Of a stretch of DNA of 64,000 bases, positions 1 to 9,691 are shown one piece after another. The position numbers were made by a program, and so were the translations under genes. The notes beneath the pieces are model-generated. The model did not search any database. It was given only the letters and a program-made list of their open reading frames with translations, and was not told where the DNA came from. The stretch lies in assembly GCF_000179595.2 (NCBI RefSeq), contig NZ_JH556657.1, positions 79,572-143,571 on the forward strand, in the 5' to 3' direction. Positions within the stretch are counted from its first letter, which is position 1. Every line of letters starts with the position of its first letter. The stretch is from Acetivibrio cellulolyticus CD2 (GTDB lineage: Bacteria; Bacillota; Clostridia; Acetivibrionales; Acetivibrionaceae).

Positions 1-178
1 TACATCTGATTTTTTAAGTCATTTTGCAAATGCCTATTATATTACATAATTAATTTGACAAAAATAAAAAAAAACCTTTATGTAATTTTTTCTTCTTCCT
101 TAGAAACAACAAACTGTATTTAAAATCATTATTTAGAAATAATAATAGTAATCTTAAAATTCACAGAAAAGGAGGGAA

Positions 179-1144
179 TTGCAGAATAATATGAAACTGA
201 TACCAAACTTATCTAAAATAGTATTAGTAGTTCTCACAGCTAACATTTTGATGCTATGTGGCTGCAGCAAAAACAAACAAAATCAGGAATCGCAAGCAAA
301 ACAGATGAAAGCCAGTGAGCAATCAGACAAAGTCCCTAAGGACCTCGAAAATATAGAAAGCAGTATAGAAAAAATCATCAAAACTTTAGGAGGCCCGTCA
401 GTAACATTAAAAGAAGAAAAAAAACAAGAAGAAGGACAGAACCAAGCTCCCCAAAAAACTGGTCAGAATCAGGGCCAACAAAGCAGCCAGAGTAGTGGCG
501 ATCAAAATCAGGGTCAGCAAGGAAGTGAAGGCGGTCAAGGAAGTCAAGGCAGCCAGGGACAAAAAACTCCCCAGCCCTCAAATAACGCCCAGAATAGCCA
601 AAACCAAGCTAGTGCAACAAAGGACCCTTGGCAGGAAATTTCCCCCGTTATCAATAATTTGCATTACCAGTGGAATAGTTATCTACCTTCAGCTACTAAG
701 AAGAACGCAAATAGACAACTGCTTGACAATTTCGACAACGCTTTAAATACTTTAACCTCCACTATCCTTACAAAAAACAAAGATAACACACTTTTAGCCG
801 CAAATAATTTATATTCATATGTTCCTGATTTTTATATGCTGTACAAAACGGAAACATCCCCAGAAATTAAAAGAATCAGGTATTTTGCCAGAAATGCAGT
901 ACTAAATGCTACCATTTCAAACTGGGATCAGGCAGGAAAAGATATTAGTAATTTGAAGTCTACCTGGGGAATATACAAAAACACAGTTGACCCAAAAAAT
1001 CAGGATATATCAAGTAAGCTTGACTACTCAATTTATGAACTGGAAAAGGTAGTTACCGAGAAAAATCTATCCCTTACAGATATAAAAGGCAGGATTGCAA
1101 TTTCAAACACAGAAAGTCTGGAAAAAGAAGCTAAGAAAAGTTAA
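179..1144 (+). CDS. Putative secreted lipoprotein with Q/N/G/S-rich linker
   Basis: This is a predicted lipoprotein of unknown function. A hydrophobic signal peptide ends in a lipobox-like Leu-Cys-Gly-Cys with the lipidated Cys at about residue 29. It is followed by a charged stretch, a low-complexity Gln/Asn/Gly/Ser-rich linker (about residues 75-150) and a helical C-terminal domain of about 170 residues that I do not recognise. The start is uncertain. A TTG at 179 lies only 2-3 bases after the GGAGGG at 171-176, whereas the ATG at 191 lies 14 bases after it; starting at 191 still leaves a complete signal peptide. A hairpin at 1162-1197 follows the stop. The linker probably spans the peptidoglycan and presents the C-terminal domain outside, by inference. 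Confidence 0.75.
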   Translation: MQNNMKLIPNLSKIVLVVLTANILMLCGCSKNKQNQESQAKQMKASEQSDKVPKDLENIESSIEKIIKTLGGPSVTLKEEKKQEEGQNQAPQKTGQNQGQQSSQSSGDQNQGQQGSEGGQGSQGSQGQKTPQPSNNAQNSQNQASATKDPWQEISPVINNLHYQWNSYLPSATKKNANRQLLDNFDNALNTLTSTILTKNKDNTLLAANNLYSYVPDFYMLYKTETSPEIKRIRYFARNAVLNATISNWDQAGKDISNLKSTWGIYKNTVDPKNQDISSKLDYSIYELEKVVTEKNLSLTDIKGRIAISNTESLEKEAKKS

Positions 1145-1161
1145 AAAAGAAGCGGGATACA

Positions 1162-1197
1162 AAGGCTTCAGGTGGAATCGAAGTCCCCTGAAGCCTT
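1162..1197. terminator. Bidirectional hairpin between convergent genes
   Basis: Perfect 11-bp inverted repeat: AAGGCTTCAGG (1162-1172) and CCTGAAGCCTT (1187-1197). It lies between the lipoprotein gene and the convergent ferritin-like gene. No tight T-run follows on the plus strand, and a T-run (minus strand, about 1142-1147) lies 14 bases beyond on the other, so termination strength is uncertain. Confidence 0.6.
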
Positions 1198-1297
1198 AAA
1201 TAACAGTCTTTTTATAGACTTTGATTAAAGAACAAAACACAAGACTTTAAAGTAAAAAGGTAGTCGAACTTATATTTTTAGGATTTCTAAATATGGT

Positions 1298-1741
1298 TTA
1301 CATTTTCCCCTGCTCTACTATGAGAGTATTCATTCTCTTTAGGTGACCATGATCCATAGATAAAATGTCACTAACCAACTTCATACTTTTATCATCAAGG
1401 TCCCCTTTAATAATCTCTTCTGTCATAGATATACCTTTATCTTCTCCATCATAAGCCCGCTTAAGTATGTCTACAGCTTTAGTGTTTCCTATATTCTGGA
1501 TGGCTATTTTGGCACTTGCCATAGCTCCTGCAACCCCAAGCTTTTCGTTAGGTTTGCCTCCCAGTTCTTTTATCCTGTTTTCCAACAAATTTGCATGTTC
1601 CTTGTGGTCGCCCTGTATCTTTTTTAATTCATCCTTGATTTTTTTATCTTCCAGCTCATTGATATATTTATCATAAGATTCTACTGCCATAAGCGTACCT
1701 TTTAATACAGTATTCAACTCGTTCACCACTGCATTTTCCAT
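1298..1741 (-). CDS. Ferritin-like four-helix protein (DUF2383-like)
   Basis: A 147-residue all-helical protein that resembles the DUF2383/PA2169 group of ferritin-like four-helix bundles, as I recall the family. Acidic and His residues suited to a di-metal site recur along the helices: Glu17 in AVESYDKY, GDHKEHA near residues 44-50, GEDKG near 90, and MDHGHLKRM near 129-137. The predicted location is cytoplasmic or spore-associated; no signal peptide is present. The gene stands alone, convergent with the lipoprotein gene. An AGGAGA-like site precedes the ATG at 1741. Function (metal storage, stress or spore coat) is inferred only. Confidence 0.8.
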   Translation of the reverse strand: MENAVVNELNTVLKGTLMAVESYDKYINELEDKKIKDELKKIQGDHKEHANLLENRIKELGGKPNEKLGVAGAMASAKIAIQNIGNTKAVDILKRAYDGEDKGISMTEEIIKGDLDDKSMKLVSDILSMDHGHLKRMNTLIVEQGKM

Positions 1742-1869
1742 TTATATCCTTCTCCTTTTCCAATATTAAATGTTCATAATAATATTATCTCCATTAAGGT
1801 AAAAATTATTTTTATCCGTCCATATATGGGTTATAATATATTAAATACAATGCGAAAGGAAATCTTTTA

Positions 1870-3162
1870 ATGCGGGTATTAGGTTTAATAGTTGAGTATA
1901 ACCCTTTTCACAATGGTCATCTATACCATCTTGAGCAAGCCAGAAGCATGTGTAATGCAGATTTTGTTGTATGTGTTATGAGCGGAAACTTTATACAAAG
2001 AGGAGAACCTGCAATTATAAATAAATGGGCTAGAGCTAAAATGGCTTTGCAATGCGGAATTGATCTGGTTATAGAGCTTCCTGTACCCTATGCCATGTCG
2101 AGTGCTGAGTTTTTTGCTTACGGAGCTGTCAAAATTCTTAACGATATAGGTGTTGTAGATTATCTGTGTTTTGGCAGTGAAAACGCTGATATAGATACTT
2201 TTAGCACTATTGCAGATATATTGATTAATGAACCGGAAAGCTATAAACAGGCTTTGAAACAAGAGCTCGCCAAAGGAATTTCTTTTCCAGCCTCAAGGGA
2301 ACTTGCACTAAAGAGCTATTTATCCGAGAAAGGCTCTCAGATATCCGATATTGAAGCTGTTATCAGTTCTTCAAACAATATTTTAGGTATAGAATACATA
2401 AAAGCATTAAAAAGACTTAAAAGCAAAATTACTCCACTTTCAATAAAACGTATAAATAATTCCTACAATTCGTCCGAAATCACAGGCAGTATTTCGAGCG
2501 CTACAGCCATCAGAAAATTGATTCAAACTGGTCGTTTGGCTGACGCTTCACTGCTCGCCCATGCAACCGAAACAGATAAAAACCAGCTGGATATAGTTTT
2601 ACCGGCCAATTCTCTAAACATTTTGGAAGAAGAATTCAATTCCGGCAGGGGGCCAATATATTCGAATCTCTATGAACAACTGGTCATTTCGAGCATCCGC
2701 AGAATGCCAAAGGAAGAACTAAAACTACTGCCTTATGTAAAAGAAGGAATGGAGAATAGAATAAAAGATGCAGCAGAAGCCTGCGGAACTCTAGAGACTC
2801 TTATTGAAAGCATATTAACCAAAAGATATACGAGAACCCGCATTCAAAGAATTATTACAAGTGTAATGACAGGCTTTACTTCAAATGATCTGGATACCTT
2901 CAATAAGTTTGGCGGACCTCAGTATGCAAGAGTTTTGGGTCTAAATAATAAAGGCAGGCAGCTTTTATCTATGATAAATAAAAGCACTCACCTACCTATT
3001 ATAACTAAAACCGCTAACTTTTCAAAATCGTGCAATCCACTTTTAAGAAGAATGCTCGAAATAGAGTCTTTTGCAACCGATATGTATGTTCTGGGATATC
3101 AAAATCCCCTTTATCGCAAAGCAGGTCAGGAGTTTACCCAAAACGTTGTTGTAATGAAATAA
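1870..3162 (+). CDS. tmcAL: tRNA(Met) cytidine acetate ligase TmcAL (YlbM family)
   Basis: Belongs to the nucleotidyltransferase-like TmcAL family (formerly YlbM/DUF795), which uses acetate and ATP to make N4-acetylcytidine at the wobble position of elongator tRNA(Met). The N-terminus begins GLIVEYNPFHNGH and carries the HxGH-type nucleotide-binding motif at His14-Asn-Gly-His17. The length of 430 residues is normal for the family (about 400-420). A weak GAAAGGAA site lies before the ATG at 1870. It converges on the methyltransferase gene with a single base between the two stop codons, so the two transcripts must overlap or share termination. Confidence 0.92.
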   Translation: MRVLGLIVEYNPFHNGHLYHLEQARSMCNADFVVCVMSGNFIQRGEPAIINKWARAKMALQCGIDLVIELPVPYAMSSAEFFAYGAVKILNDIGVVDYLCFGSENADIDTFSTIADILINEPESYKQALKQELAKGISFPASRELALKSYLSEKGSQISDIEAVISSSNNILGIEYIKALKRLKSKITPLSIKRINNSYNSSEITGSISSATAIRKLIQTGRLADASLLAHATETDKNQLDIVLPANSLNILEEEFNSGRGPIYSNLYEQLVISSIRRMPKEELKLLPYVKEGMENRIKDAAEACGTLETLIESILTKRYTRTRIQRIITSVMTGFTSNDLDTFNKFGGPQYARVLGLNNKGRQLLSMINKSTHLPIITKTANFSKSCNPLLRRMLEIESFATDMYVLGYQNPLYRKAGQEFTQNVVVMK

Positions 3163-3163
3163 A

Positions 3164-3961
3164 TTAAAAATCCAACATACCTTCCCTGAACTTCATCTGA
3201 TAATTCATGCAGAATTCGTCATTCCCCGTAAGAGTTTCTGTTGCATAGAGGAGTGACATAAGCTTTTTGTCAAGAGGGTCCAATATAACAGTATCTGCCC
3301 CACTCACCATTGCAGCAACTAAAAATGCCTGATTCATAAGTTTCCTTGCAGGTATTCCAAAAGAAATATTGCTTATACCGCATGTAATATGAACGCCTGG
3401 AAACTCACTTCTGATTTTTGTGAAGGTTTCAAGAGCTATTGAGCCGTTATGAATACCAGTTCCAACAGGCCTTACAAACGGATCGATATATATATCATCC
3501 AACTTTACGCCTTCCTTTGTCAGGCTCAATATAAGGTTATCAGTAATACTAAGCCTCTCTTCCATAGTCTCGGGCATTCCTGTATCATCCATACATAATG
3601 CTATTACACTTGCATTATATTCCACTACTAACGGAAGTACCGAATTAAATCTTTCCTTTTCCCCTGTAATAGAATTAATAATAGGCTTAGGATTTTTATT
3701 GAGTTTTAAAGCCTTTTCTATTGCATTGGCGTTTTGAGAGTCAATTGAAAAAGGTGCGTCAACAACATCCTGAATAGTGTTAATAAGCCATTCAAGTCTT
3801 TCCGGCTCATCTTCAAAAGCACCGGCATTAACGTCTATATAGGTTGCGCCCTCTTCGTATTGCTTTTTCGCAAGCTCCTGTATATAGCGGGAGTCCCGGC
3901 TATCTATAGCGACCTTAACAGCAGCAGTTTTGCTGTTTATTTTCTCACCGATAACTATCAT
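3164..3961 (-). CDS. acsE: Methyltetrahydrofolate:corrinoid methyltransferase (AcsE-like)
   Basis: A TIM-barrel pterin-binding enzyme of the AcsE/MeTr type, which moves the methyl group of methyl-tetrahydrofolate to a corrinoid protein. It starts with MIVIGEKINS and contains YIDVNAGAF (pterin-binding Asp/Asn), FSIDSQN and PIINSITGE, and ends near the family's usual length (about 262). I chose the ATG at 3961 because GGAGGGG lies 6 bases upstream on the minus strand; a TTG 18 bases further out lies upstream of that site. It follows the RNase J gene by 39 bases and is probably co-transcribed. No carbonyl-branch partner (acsABCD) is in the window, so its role here could be folate one-carbon metabolism rather than full acetogenesis. 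Confidence 0.85.
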   Translation of the reverse strand: MIVIGEKINSKTAAVKVAIDSRDSRYIQELAKKQYEEGATYIDVNAGAFEDEPERLEWLINTIQDVVDAPFSIDSQNANAIEKALKLNKNPKPIINSITGEKERFNSVLPLVVEYNASVIALCMDDTGMPETMEERLSITDNLILSLTKEGVKLDDIYIDPFVRPVGTGIHNGSIALETFTKIRSEFPGVHITCGISNISFGIPARKLMNQAFLVAAMVSGADTVILDPLDKKLMSLLYATETLTGNDEFCMNYQMKFREGMLDF

Positions 3962-4000
3962 TATTACCCCTCCAACCAATAAGTACTACTGTATGATCGT

Positions 4001-5668
4001 TTAAACTTCCATAATTATAGGAAGGATCATTGGACGCCTTTTTGTCTTTTCATATAAATAGTCCCTAAGAGCATCTCTTATTATACTCTTCTTAGTAGAC
4101 CAATCATTCTTCCTCTTATCTTCACACCTCTGAAGGGCCAGTCTGCTGACTTCTCTTATCTGCTCAATCAAGTCTTCAGATTCTCTGACATATACAAAAC
4201 CTCTTGAAATCACATCCGGTCCGGCAACAACATTTCCTGTATCCCCTTCTATGGTGATAACTATTACTATAAGGCCATCCTGGGATAAATGCTTTCTATC
4301 GCGCAGTACGATATTTCCTACATCGCCTACTCCTAAGCCGTCAACTAATACTCTGCCCGAGGTAACACTTCCATTTATCCTGGCCGAATCTTCCGTGAGT
4401 TCCATTACTCTTCCTATATCCATGATAAAAATGTTTTCTGTTGGCATACCCAATTCATGTATAAGATTTGCATGACGTTTAAGATGTCTGAATTCTCCGT
4501 GCACAGGCATAAAGAATTTTGGCTTTATAAGGCTGTAAATCAGCTTTAACTCTTCCTGACAGGCATGTCCGGAAACATGGATTTCTGCCAAAGACTCATA
4601 TATTACTTCAGCACCCTTACGGAAAAGCTCATTAATTACCTTTGAAATTGTTTTTTCGTTTCCAGGTATAGGGCTTGCAGATATAATTACCAAGTCACCC
4701 GGAACAATATCGACCTTTTTGTGATCGCCCGCAGCCATCCTTGCCAATGCCGACATTGGCTCGCCCTGACTTCCGGTGGTTATTATAACCAGTTTTTCCT
4801 CCGGATACTTTGAAATCTGGTCAATATCAATAAGTATCCCTTCAGGCATATCCAAATATCCTAAATTCATAGCAACCTTGGCAACATTTATCATACTTCT
4901 GCCGCAAATGGCAATTTTTCTATCAAACTTGACCGCTGCATTTACAATCTGCTGGATTCGATGAACATTTGAAGCAAATGTAGCAACAAGAATCCTTCTC
5001 TTTGCGTTCATAAATATTTCTTCAAAAGCTTCCCCTACAGTCCTTTCAGACATTGTATAACCGGGACGTTCAACGTTGGTACTATCACTCATAAGAAGCA
5101 GAACACCTTTATTACCCAATTCAGCCAATCTTGCAAGGTCCATCGCCTCTCCCTGAATAGGTGTATAATCAATTTTAAAGTCACCAGTATGTATTACAGT
5201 ACCAACCGGTGTCTGTATTGCGAGAGCAACAGAATCTGCAATACTGTGGGTTGAACGTATAAATTCAACCTTGAAACAACCAAGGCTTACTACATCAGAA
5301 GGTTTTACCACCCTTAATTCTACGTCATTTAAAATACCATGCTCTTCAAGTTTTTGTTCAATAAGGCCTAATGTCAACTTTGTCCCATAAACAGGCACCT
5401 TTAAATCCTTTAATATATAAGGAAGTGCACCGATATGATCTTCATGTCCATGGGTTACAACTATCCCTCTGACTTTTTCAATATTTTTAGATAGGTAAGT
5501 AACATCAGGAATAACAAGATCAATTCCTAACATGTCATCTTCTGGAAAGGCCACTCCGCAATCAACAACAAATATATCCTCATCATATTCAAACAGAGTT
5601 ATATTTTTGCCTATTTCCCCCATTCCGCCGAGTGGTATTATCTTTAGTTTTTTCTTCTTTTTAGCCAC
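4001..5668 (-). CDS. rnjA: Ribonuclease J (metallo-beta-lactamase/beta-CASP RNase)
   Basis: A 555-residue ribonuclease J, the 5'-3' exo- and endonuclease that matures and degrades RNA in Firmicutes. The Zn-binding motif HGHEDH is at residues 73-78, followed by the later MBL motifs (THS, TGDFK, SDSTN) and beta-CASP motifs (THGE-like VHGEFRH, SGHACQEE). The N-terminus is lysine-rich (MAKKKKKLK). The length is normal. GGAGG precedes the ATG. Only one RNase J is seen here; whether a J1/J2 pair exists elsewhere cannot be judged. It leads the short operon that continues into the methyltransferase gene. Confidence 0.95.
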   Translation of the reverse strand: MAKKKKKLKIIPLGGMGEIGKNITLFEYDEDIFVVDCGVAFPEDDMLGIDLVIPDVTYLSKNIEKVRGIVVTHGHEDHIGALPYILKDLKVPVYGTKLTLGLIEQKLEEHGILNDVELRVVKPSDVVSLGCFKVEFIRSTHSIADSVALAIQTPVGTVIHTGDFKIDYTPIQGEAMDLARLAELGNKGVLLLMSDSTNVERPGYTMSERTVGEAFEEIFMNAKRRILVATFASNVHRIQQIVNAAVKFDRKIAICGRSMINVAKVAMNLGYLDMPEGILIDIDQISKYPEEKLVIITTGSQGEPMSALARMAAGDHKKVDIVPGDLVIISASPIPGNEKTISKVINELFRKGAEVIYESLAEIHVSGHACQEELKLIYSLIKPKFFMPVHGEFRHLKRHANLIHELGMPTENIFIMDIGRVMELTEDSARINGSVTSGRVLVDGLGVGDVGNIVLRDRKHLSQDGLIVIVITIEGDTGNVVAGPDVISRGFVYVRESEDLIEQIREVSRLALQRCEDKRKNDWSTKKSIIRDALRDYLYEKTKRRPMILPIIMEV

Positions 5669-6442
5669 GCTTAAACCTCCACTTTCTTCTATAAGTAATT
5701 GAGTTTATTTTCATAGAGCTTCAAATAAATCCCGCGTTTTACCAATATCATTATGTTTTAAGATATTTTTGTCATCTAAACAAATTAAAACAAACCCAGT
5801 ATATATATCCGCTTCCAGGTTAATGATAAAAGCAAGAAGATGTATAATTTTACAACAGCATTAAATAATACTTTTCCTCTAATCCGCTCATATTAACAAC
5901 ATCATTGCTCGATCCAGGGAAATTGAAAATATTAACCCTTTTTCCTTCATAATAATATTCTCCAAAAAAGACCCGCAAGAAAAAGAAAAGTTAATTACTT
6001 CCTACACCCTATACCAAAACATCCGCACGAAACAATTTATTTGTTAGTCTCTATTTATATACACTGTTTACAGTGTATTATAATCAAAATTTCATAGGCA
6101 TTTTTCGCCCTATTCGATTGTGGTACATTTGCTTTGCAAATTTCTAAAATCGAAATATAAGATATCCATATGTTTTATCAATTTATACAATTTCAGAGTT
6201 TTATAGAACCATCACAAGCCCAAAATACTATGGATGAAAAACTCTAAAGTTAAATTCAAAGGATTATATATATATTTATAGTAAATATAGCTCAACTAAC
6301 TTTTAGCTATACAAATTTTTAATTATTCACAAACAACTTATATATTATAGCATATTTTTCTATAATACAAACAAAAATTTACTTTAAAACTGTTTTAAAA
6401 ATTATTTATGCTTTTTAGAGCTCACTATCTTACGGAACTTCC
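5669..6442. other. 774-bp AT-rich intergenic region
   Basis: No open frame of useful length, no recognisable RNA and no terminator with a clear T-run. It holds two short perfect inverted repeats: 6059-6078 (listed separately) and ATTTGC-TTT-GCAAAT at 6127-6141. It separates the glycosyltransferase gene from the RNase J operon, both on the minus strand, so it must hold the RNase J promoter near its low-coordinate-to-high-coordinate boundary and the 3' end of nothing obvious on the plus strand. Confidence 0.5.
6059..6078. promoter_or_regulatory. Perfect 20-bp palindrome, possible operator
   Basis: ATACACTG-TTTA-CAGTGTAT is a perfect 8+4+8 inverted repeat. TATAAT-like hexamers overlap its right edge on both strands (6077-6084). 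The symmetry and size fit a dimeric repressor site, but no adjacent regulator gene is present to pair it with. Confidence 0.35.
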
Positions 6443-7666
6443 TTACAAATTATCCAGACCTTGCTTAATACTAGGAAGGTTCCACCCTATTCTCTTAGTA
6501 TCTTCTATTACATCGTTATAAACCTTAAGTGTCTGTTCGGTAATTACATCCCAATTGTATATGGTATGCACTTTTTCAAACGCCTTTTTCTTCATTCTTT
6601 CAGCCTTATCTGGGTTATGTAGTATCTCCAGTATACTGTCGGCTAGGGAATTGGCATTACCTGTATAAGATTTCATACCATCCACACCATGATCAACGAT
6701 CTCTGCGAGTCCCCCTGCTTCCGAAACAACAACAGGTACATTGGCAACCATTCCTTCTAAAGCAACAATACCGAAAGGTTCATAAAGGCTTGGAAATACT
6801 GCCACATCAGCACACTTGTAAAGCTTTAGAAGGTCTTCATCACAAATATAACCTGTAAAGCATACCTTATGTGCTATCCCCTTCTGGTACACCATCCACT
6901 TCAAGTGGTCAATTTCCGGACCTTTTCCGGCTATTATAAACTTTGTATCATTATAATAATGCAGTGTCTTGGGAACTGCATCAATCAAAACATGTACGCC
7001 CTTTTCATTTACCAGTCTTCCAACAAAGAAAACTATTTTTTCATTATCCGCAGCATACCTTCTTCTAAATTCAATATCTTTTTCATATCCATTAAATTTG
7101 TTTAGATCAACACCATTAGGAATAATATAGATTTTGTCATCAGGTATGTTAAAAACGCATTTAACTTCATTTTTCATATATCCGCTATTGACGATAAGTT
7201 TCCATGATTCGTAAGCCAACCACCACTCAACATTGTTGATGTAACTTTGAGTATCACTATGTATTCCACAATTTCGTCCATGCTCTGTAGCATGAATTGT
7301 TGCTACCATAGGTATTGTATACGAATGCTTTAATGCTCTTGCGGCAAAAGCCACTATCCAATCATGAGCATGAATTATATCAAACTTTCCTGTTTCATTT
7401 ATCAATTTGACTCCATATTCTATAAGAACATAGTTTAATTGAAGCACCCAATCTACAAAATTATTAGCATTTACATCATATGAGTGAAGTCTGTGAACAT
7501 AAACATTTTCATCCTTTTCCAGTTCTTTTGTTCCCATCTCCCAACATGTTATAACATGAACTTCGTTTCCTTTTGATGCAATTTTCTGGACCAAACCATG
7601 TACAACTCTAGATATCCCACCCACAATTCTAGGCGGATATTCCCACGATAGCATTAAAACTCGCAT
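6443..7666 (-). CDS. GT4-family glycosyltransferase (glycogen-synthase-like fold)
   Basis: A 407-residue GT-B retaining glycosyltransferase. The N-terminal half begins LMLSWEYPPRIVGGISR (a glycine-rich donor loop) and has HAHDWIVAF. The C-terminal half has FFVGRLVNEKGV and the E-x7-E motif inside SLYEPFGIVALEG. The acceptor is not predictable: bacterial relatives make alpha-glucans, trehalose or cell-surface glycans. GGAGGAG precedes the ATG at 7666 by 7 bases. It is a lone gene with large gaps on both sides. Confidence 0.88.
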   Translation of the reverse strand: MRVLMLSWEYPPRIVGGISRVVHGLVQKIASKGNEVHVITCWEMGTKELEKDENVYVHRLHSYDVNANNFVDWVLQLNYVLIEYGVKLINETGKFDIIHAHDWIVAFAARALKHSYTIPMVATIHATEHGRNCGIHSDTQSYINNVEWWLAYESWKLIVNSGYMKNEVKCVFNIPDDKIYIIPNGVDLNKFNGYEKDIEFRRRYAADNEKIVFFVGRLVNEKGVHVLIDAVPKTLHYYNDTKFIIAGKGPEIDHLKWMVYQKGIAHKVCFTGYICDEDLLKLYKCADVAVFPSLYEPFGIVALEGMVANVPVVVSEAGGLAEIVDHGVDGMKSYTGNANSLADSILEILHNPDKAERMKKKAFEKVHTIYNWDVITEQTLKVYNDVIEDTKRIGWNLPSIKQGLDNL

Positions 7667-7844
7667 ATTAATCTCCTCCAGGCATAAGCAAGCAGCTGCA
7701 TGTTTTGCTCTTAATCGTCTGTGTAATTACTCTATTCATATTATACGCAATATCATTTTTTTTATATTAATTGTGCAAAACTTACTCCAGTTTTTTTGTT
7801 GGTAATATAAGCTAATTATAAGATTAATACTATTCGTCGTATTT

Positions 7845-7898
7845 TAAAAAAATCCTCCTTTTATTGGTGTTACAATTTTGAAACACCAATAAAAGGAG
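7845..7898 (-). terminator. Rho-independent terminator of the PhoH-family gene
   Basis: A 17-bp perfect stem (7855-7871 with 7882-7898) read on the minus strand, followed by seven T residues (plus-strand A-run 7846-7852). It begins 26 bases past the stop codon of the PIN-PhoH gene. Confidence 0.93.
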
Positions 7899-7924
7899 TT
7901 TATATATTTTATGTTATTTCCTCT

Positions 7925-9301
7925 CTACATCCTTTTTGCACTCTCATAAGCCAGATCTGAACGTTCGCATTCTTCATCGGTTAATGTGACCTGGCAACAA
8001 AGCGAACTTCCCTTCATTCGTTCTGACGCATAGCACAAACCGTTTGTCCTTATATCAAGGAATGGATGATCAATCTGTTCCGGGTCTCCAATTAAAATTA
8101 TCTTTGTCCCTATCCCTGCACGAGTTATTATACCTTTAACCTGCTTGGGTGTAAGATTCTGAGCCTCATCAATAATAACCCACTGCTTCACTATAGATCT
8201 TCCGCGTATAAAAGCAATTGCCTCAGTGTTTATTATTTTCCTGTCAAAAAGCTCATCTACTTTGTCTTTTAATTCTTTCTCACTGTTATATCTTTCATTT
8301 TCATCATTATCTATCAGCACTTCAAGATTATCTATTACCGGCCTTAAAAATGGAGCAATTTTGTCCTGCTCTGTACCAGGAAGAAATCCAATATCCTCGT
8401 CCAAGCGAACATTTGGCCTGCATACAAGTATTTTCCTGTATAACTTATTTTGATCACCCATTATTTTATGTAATCCGACAGCTAGAGAGTAAAAGGTTTT
8501 TGCTGTACCTGCAGGTCCTTTAACTATTACAAGCGGTGCTTTATCTGCATCCATCATTAATGCTTCCTGCATAAATTTCTGGCCTGCATTTCTTGGTGTT
8601 ACACCAAAAGGCCTTTCCTGTAAAAATGTCAAGGGTACAATTCTTTTTCCATCGTATTTGCCCAAAGCAGTCTGCTTTTCATTAACAGAAGAATGTATTA
8701 TCAAAAACTGGTTTATAACTAATTCGGGGCATTCCTGCTTTGAATAATCACAGTTAAAACAAAATATATCTTCAACCTGCAAAGATCCCTTGCTGTAAAA
8801 TTCATTAATTTTCTGTTCTGTCGTATATACATCCAATCTTCCCTGATATTGCTCTTTATATTCCGGAACCTGCTCTGCAAAAAAGTCTTGCGCTATAATA
8901 CCTAAAACATCAGCCTTTATTCTTTCAAATACATCCTTTGTTACCAAAAAAACGCTTTCGCCTTTTTCAATTAATCCTTTACATACTTTTAGAATTCTAT
9001 TATCATTGTTTACTTCCGACCAACTAGCTGGCAGTTTAACATTATTGCAATTCAGTTCAACCCTTAATTCTCCGCCGTTCTCCAGTGTAACCCCTTTGCT
9101 AAGATCCCCTTTAGACCTCAAGTCATCCAATATCCTTGCTACATGGCGTGCATTTGCGCCTAATTCTGAATTGTCCTTCTTGAATTTATCCAATTCTTCC
9201 AGAACAACCTCAGGAATTACTATACTATTGTCACCAAACGAATACAGCGCGAAGGGAGTTTGCAGTAGTACATTAGTGTCAAGAACGAATGTTTTCTTCA
9301 A
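7925..9301 (-). CDS. PIN-PhoH2 fusion (RNase/RNA-dependent ATPase)
   Basis: A two-domain protein of 458 residues. The N-terminal PIN nuclease domain carries VLDTNVL with catalytic Asp8, plus EELD and further acidic residues. A central linker contains a CxxC-type pair (FNCDYSKQEC). The C-terminal PhoH ATPase has Walker A GPAGTAKT at 262-269 and Walker B IIDEAQN at about 376-382. It is the YlaK/PhoH2 arrangement, in which family members act as RNA helicase/ribonucleases. It is cytoplasmic. It stands alone with its own terminator; the neighbour at 9692 is divergent. Confidence 0.92.
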   Translation of the reverse strand: MKKTFVLDTNVLLQTPFALYSFGDNSIVIPEVVLEELDKFKKDNSELGANARHVARILDDLRSKGDLSKGVTLENGGELRVELNCNNVKLPASWSEVNNDNRILKVCKGLIEKGESVFLVTKDVFERIKADVLGIIAQDFFAEQVPEYKEQYQGRLDVYTTEQKINEFYSKGSLQVEDIFCFNCDYSKQECPELVINQFLIIHSSVNEKQTALGKYDGKRIVPLTFLQERPFGVTPRNAGQKFMQEALMMDADKAPLVIVKGPAGTAKTFYSLAVGLHKIMGDQNKLYRKILVCRPNVRLDEDIGFLPGTEQDKIAPFLRPVIDNLEVLIDNDENERYNSEKELKDKVDELFDRKIINTEAIAFIRGRSIVKQWVIIDEAQNLTPKQVKGIITRAGIGTKIILIGDPEQIDHPFLDIRTNGLCYASERMKGSSLCCQVTLTDEECERSDLAYESAKRM

Positions 9302-9691
9302 TAGATATCGCTCCTATCCCTATAAATTTGTATGAGCTGCTCCTATAAACTTAAGGGCTTACAGTTGCAATTCATAAATGAAAGTGTGATATTTTGCATT
9401 TTTTCATTATAGCATTCTTTACTACAAAACAAACAAATGAAGAATAGTGATAATTAATTATACCATATTTAAAATAAATCTAATATAAAATATGTTTATT
9501 CTCTTACTAATGATTCATTATTTTTATATTACATGAGTTATTAGAACTACGTTTCCCACGTTAAAATGGACCGTATTTACTAGTCCTTGTTAGTAGAAAT
9601 TATCTACATAATTCCTCGCAAAACCATGCTATTATATATTTAGGAAGGTATTTCCTTAAAATTAATCTCACCATAAGCGAGGTGAAAATTA
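9302..9691. other. 390-bp divergent intergenic region
   Basis: AT-rich spacer between the divergent PIN-PhoH gene and the SH3 membrane protein gene. It should contain both promoters, but I see no convincing paired -35/-10 sites, hairpin or coding signal. Confidence 0.4.

Noticed and set aside
378-746. Alternative frames on both strands within the lipoprotein gene
   Set aside because: They are shadows of the low-complexity Gln/Gly/Ser-coding region.
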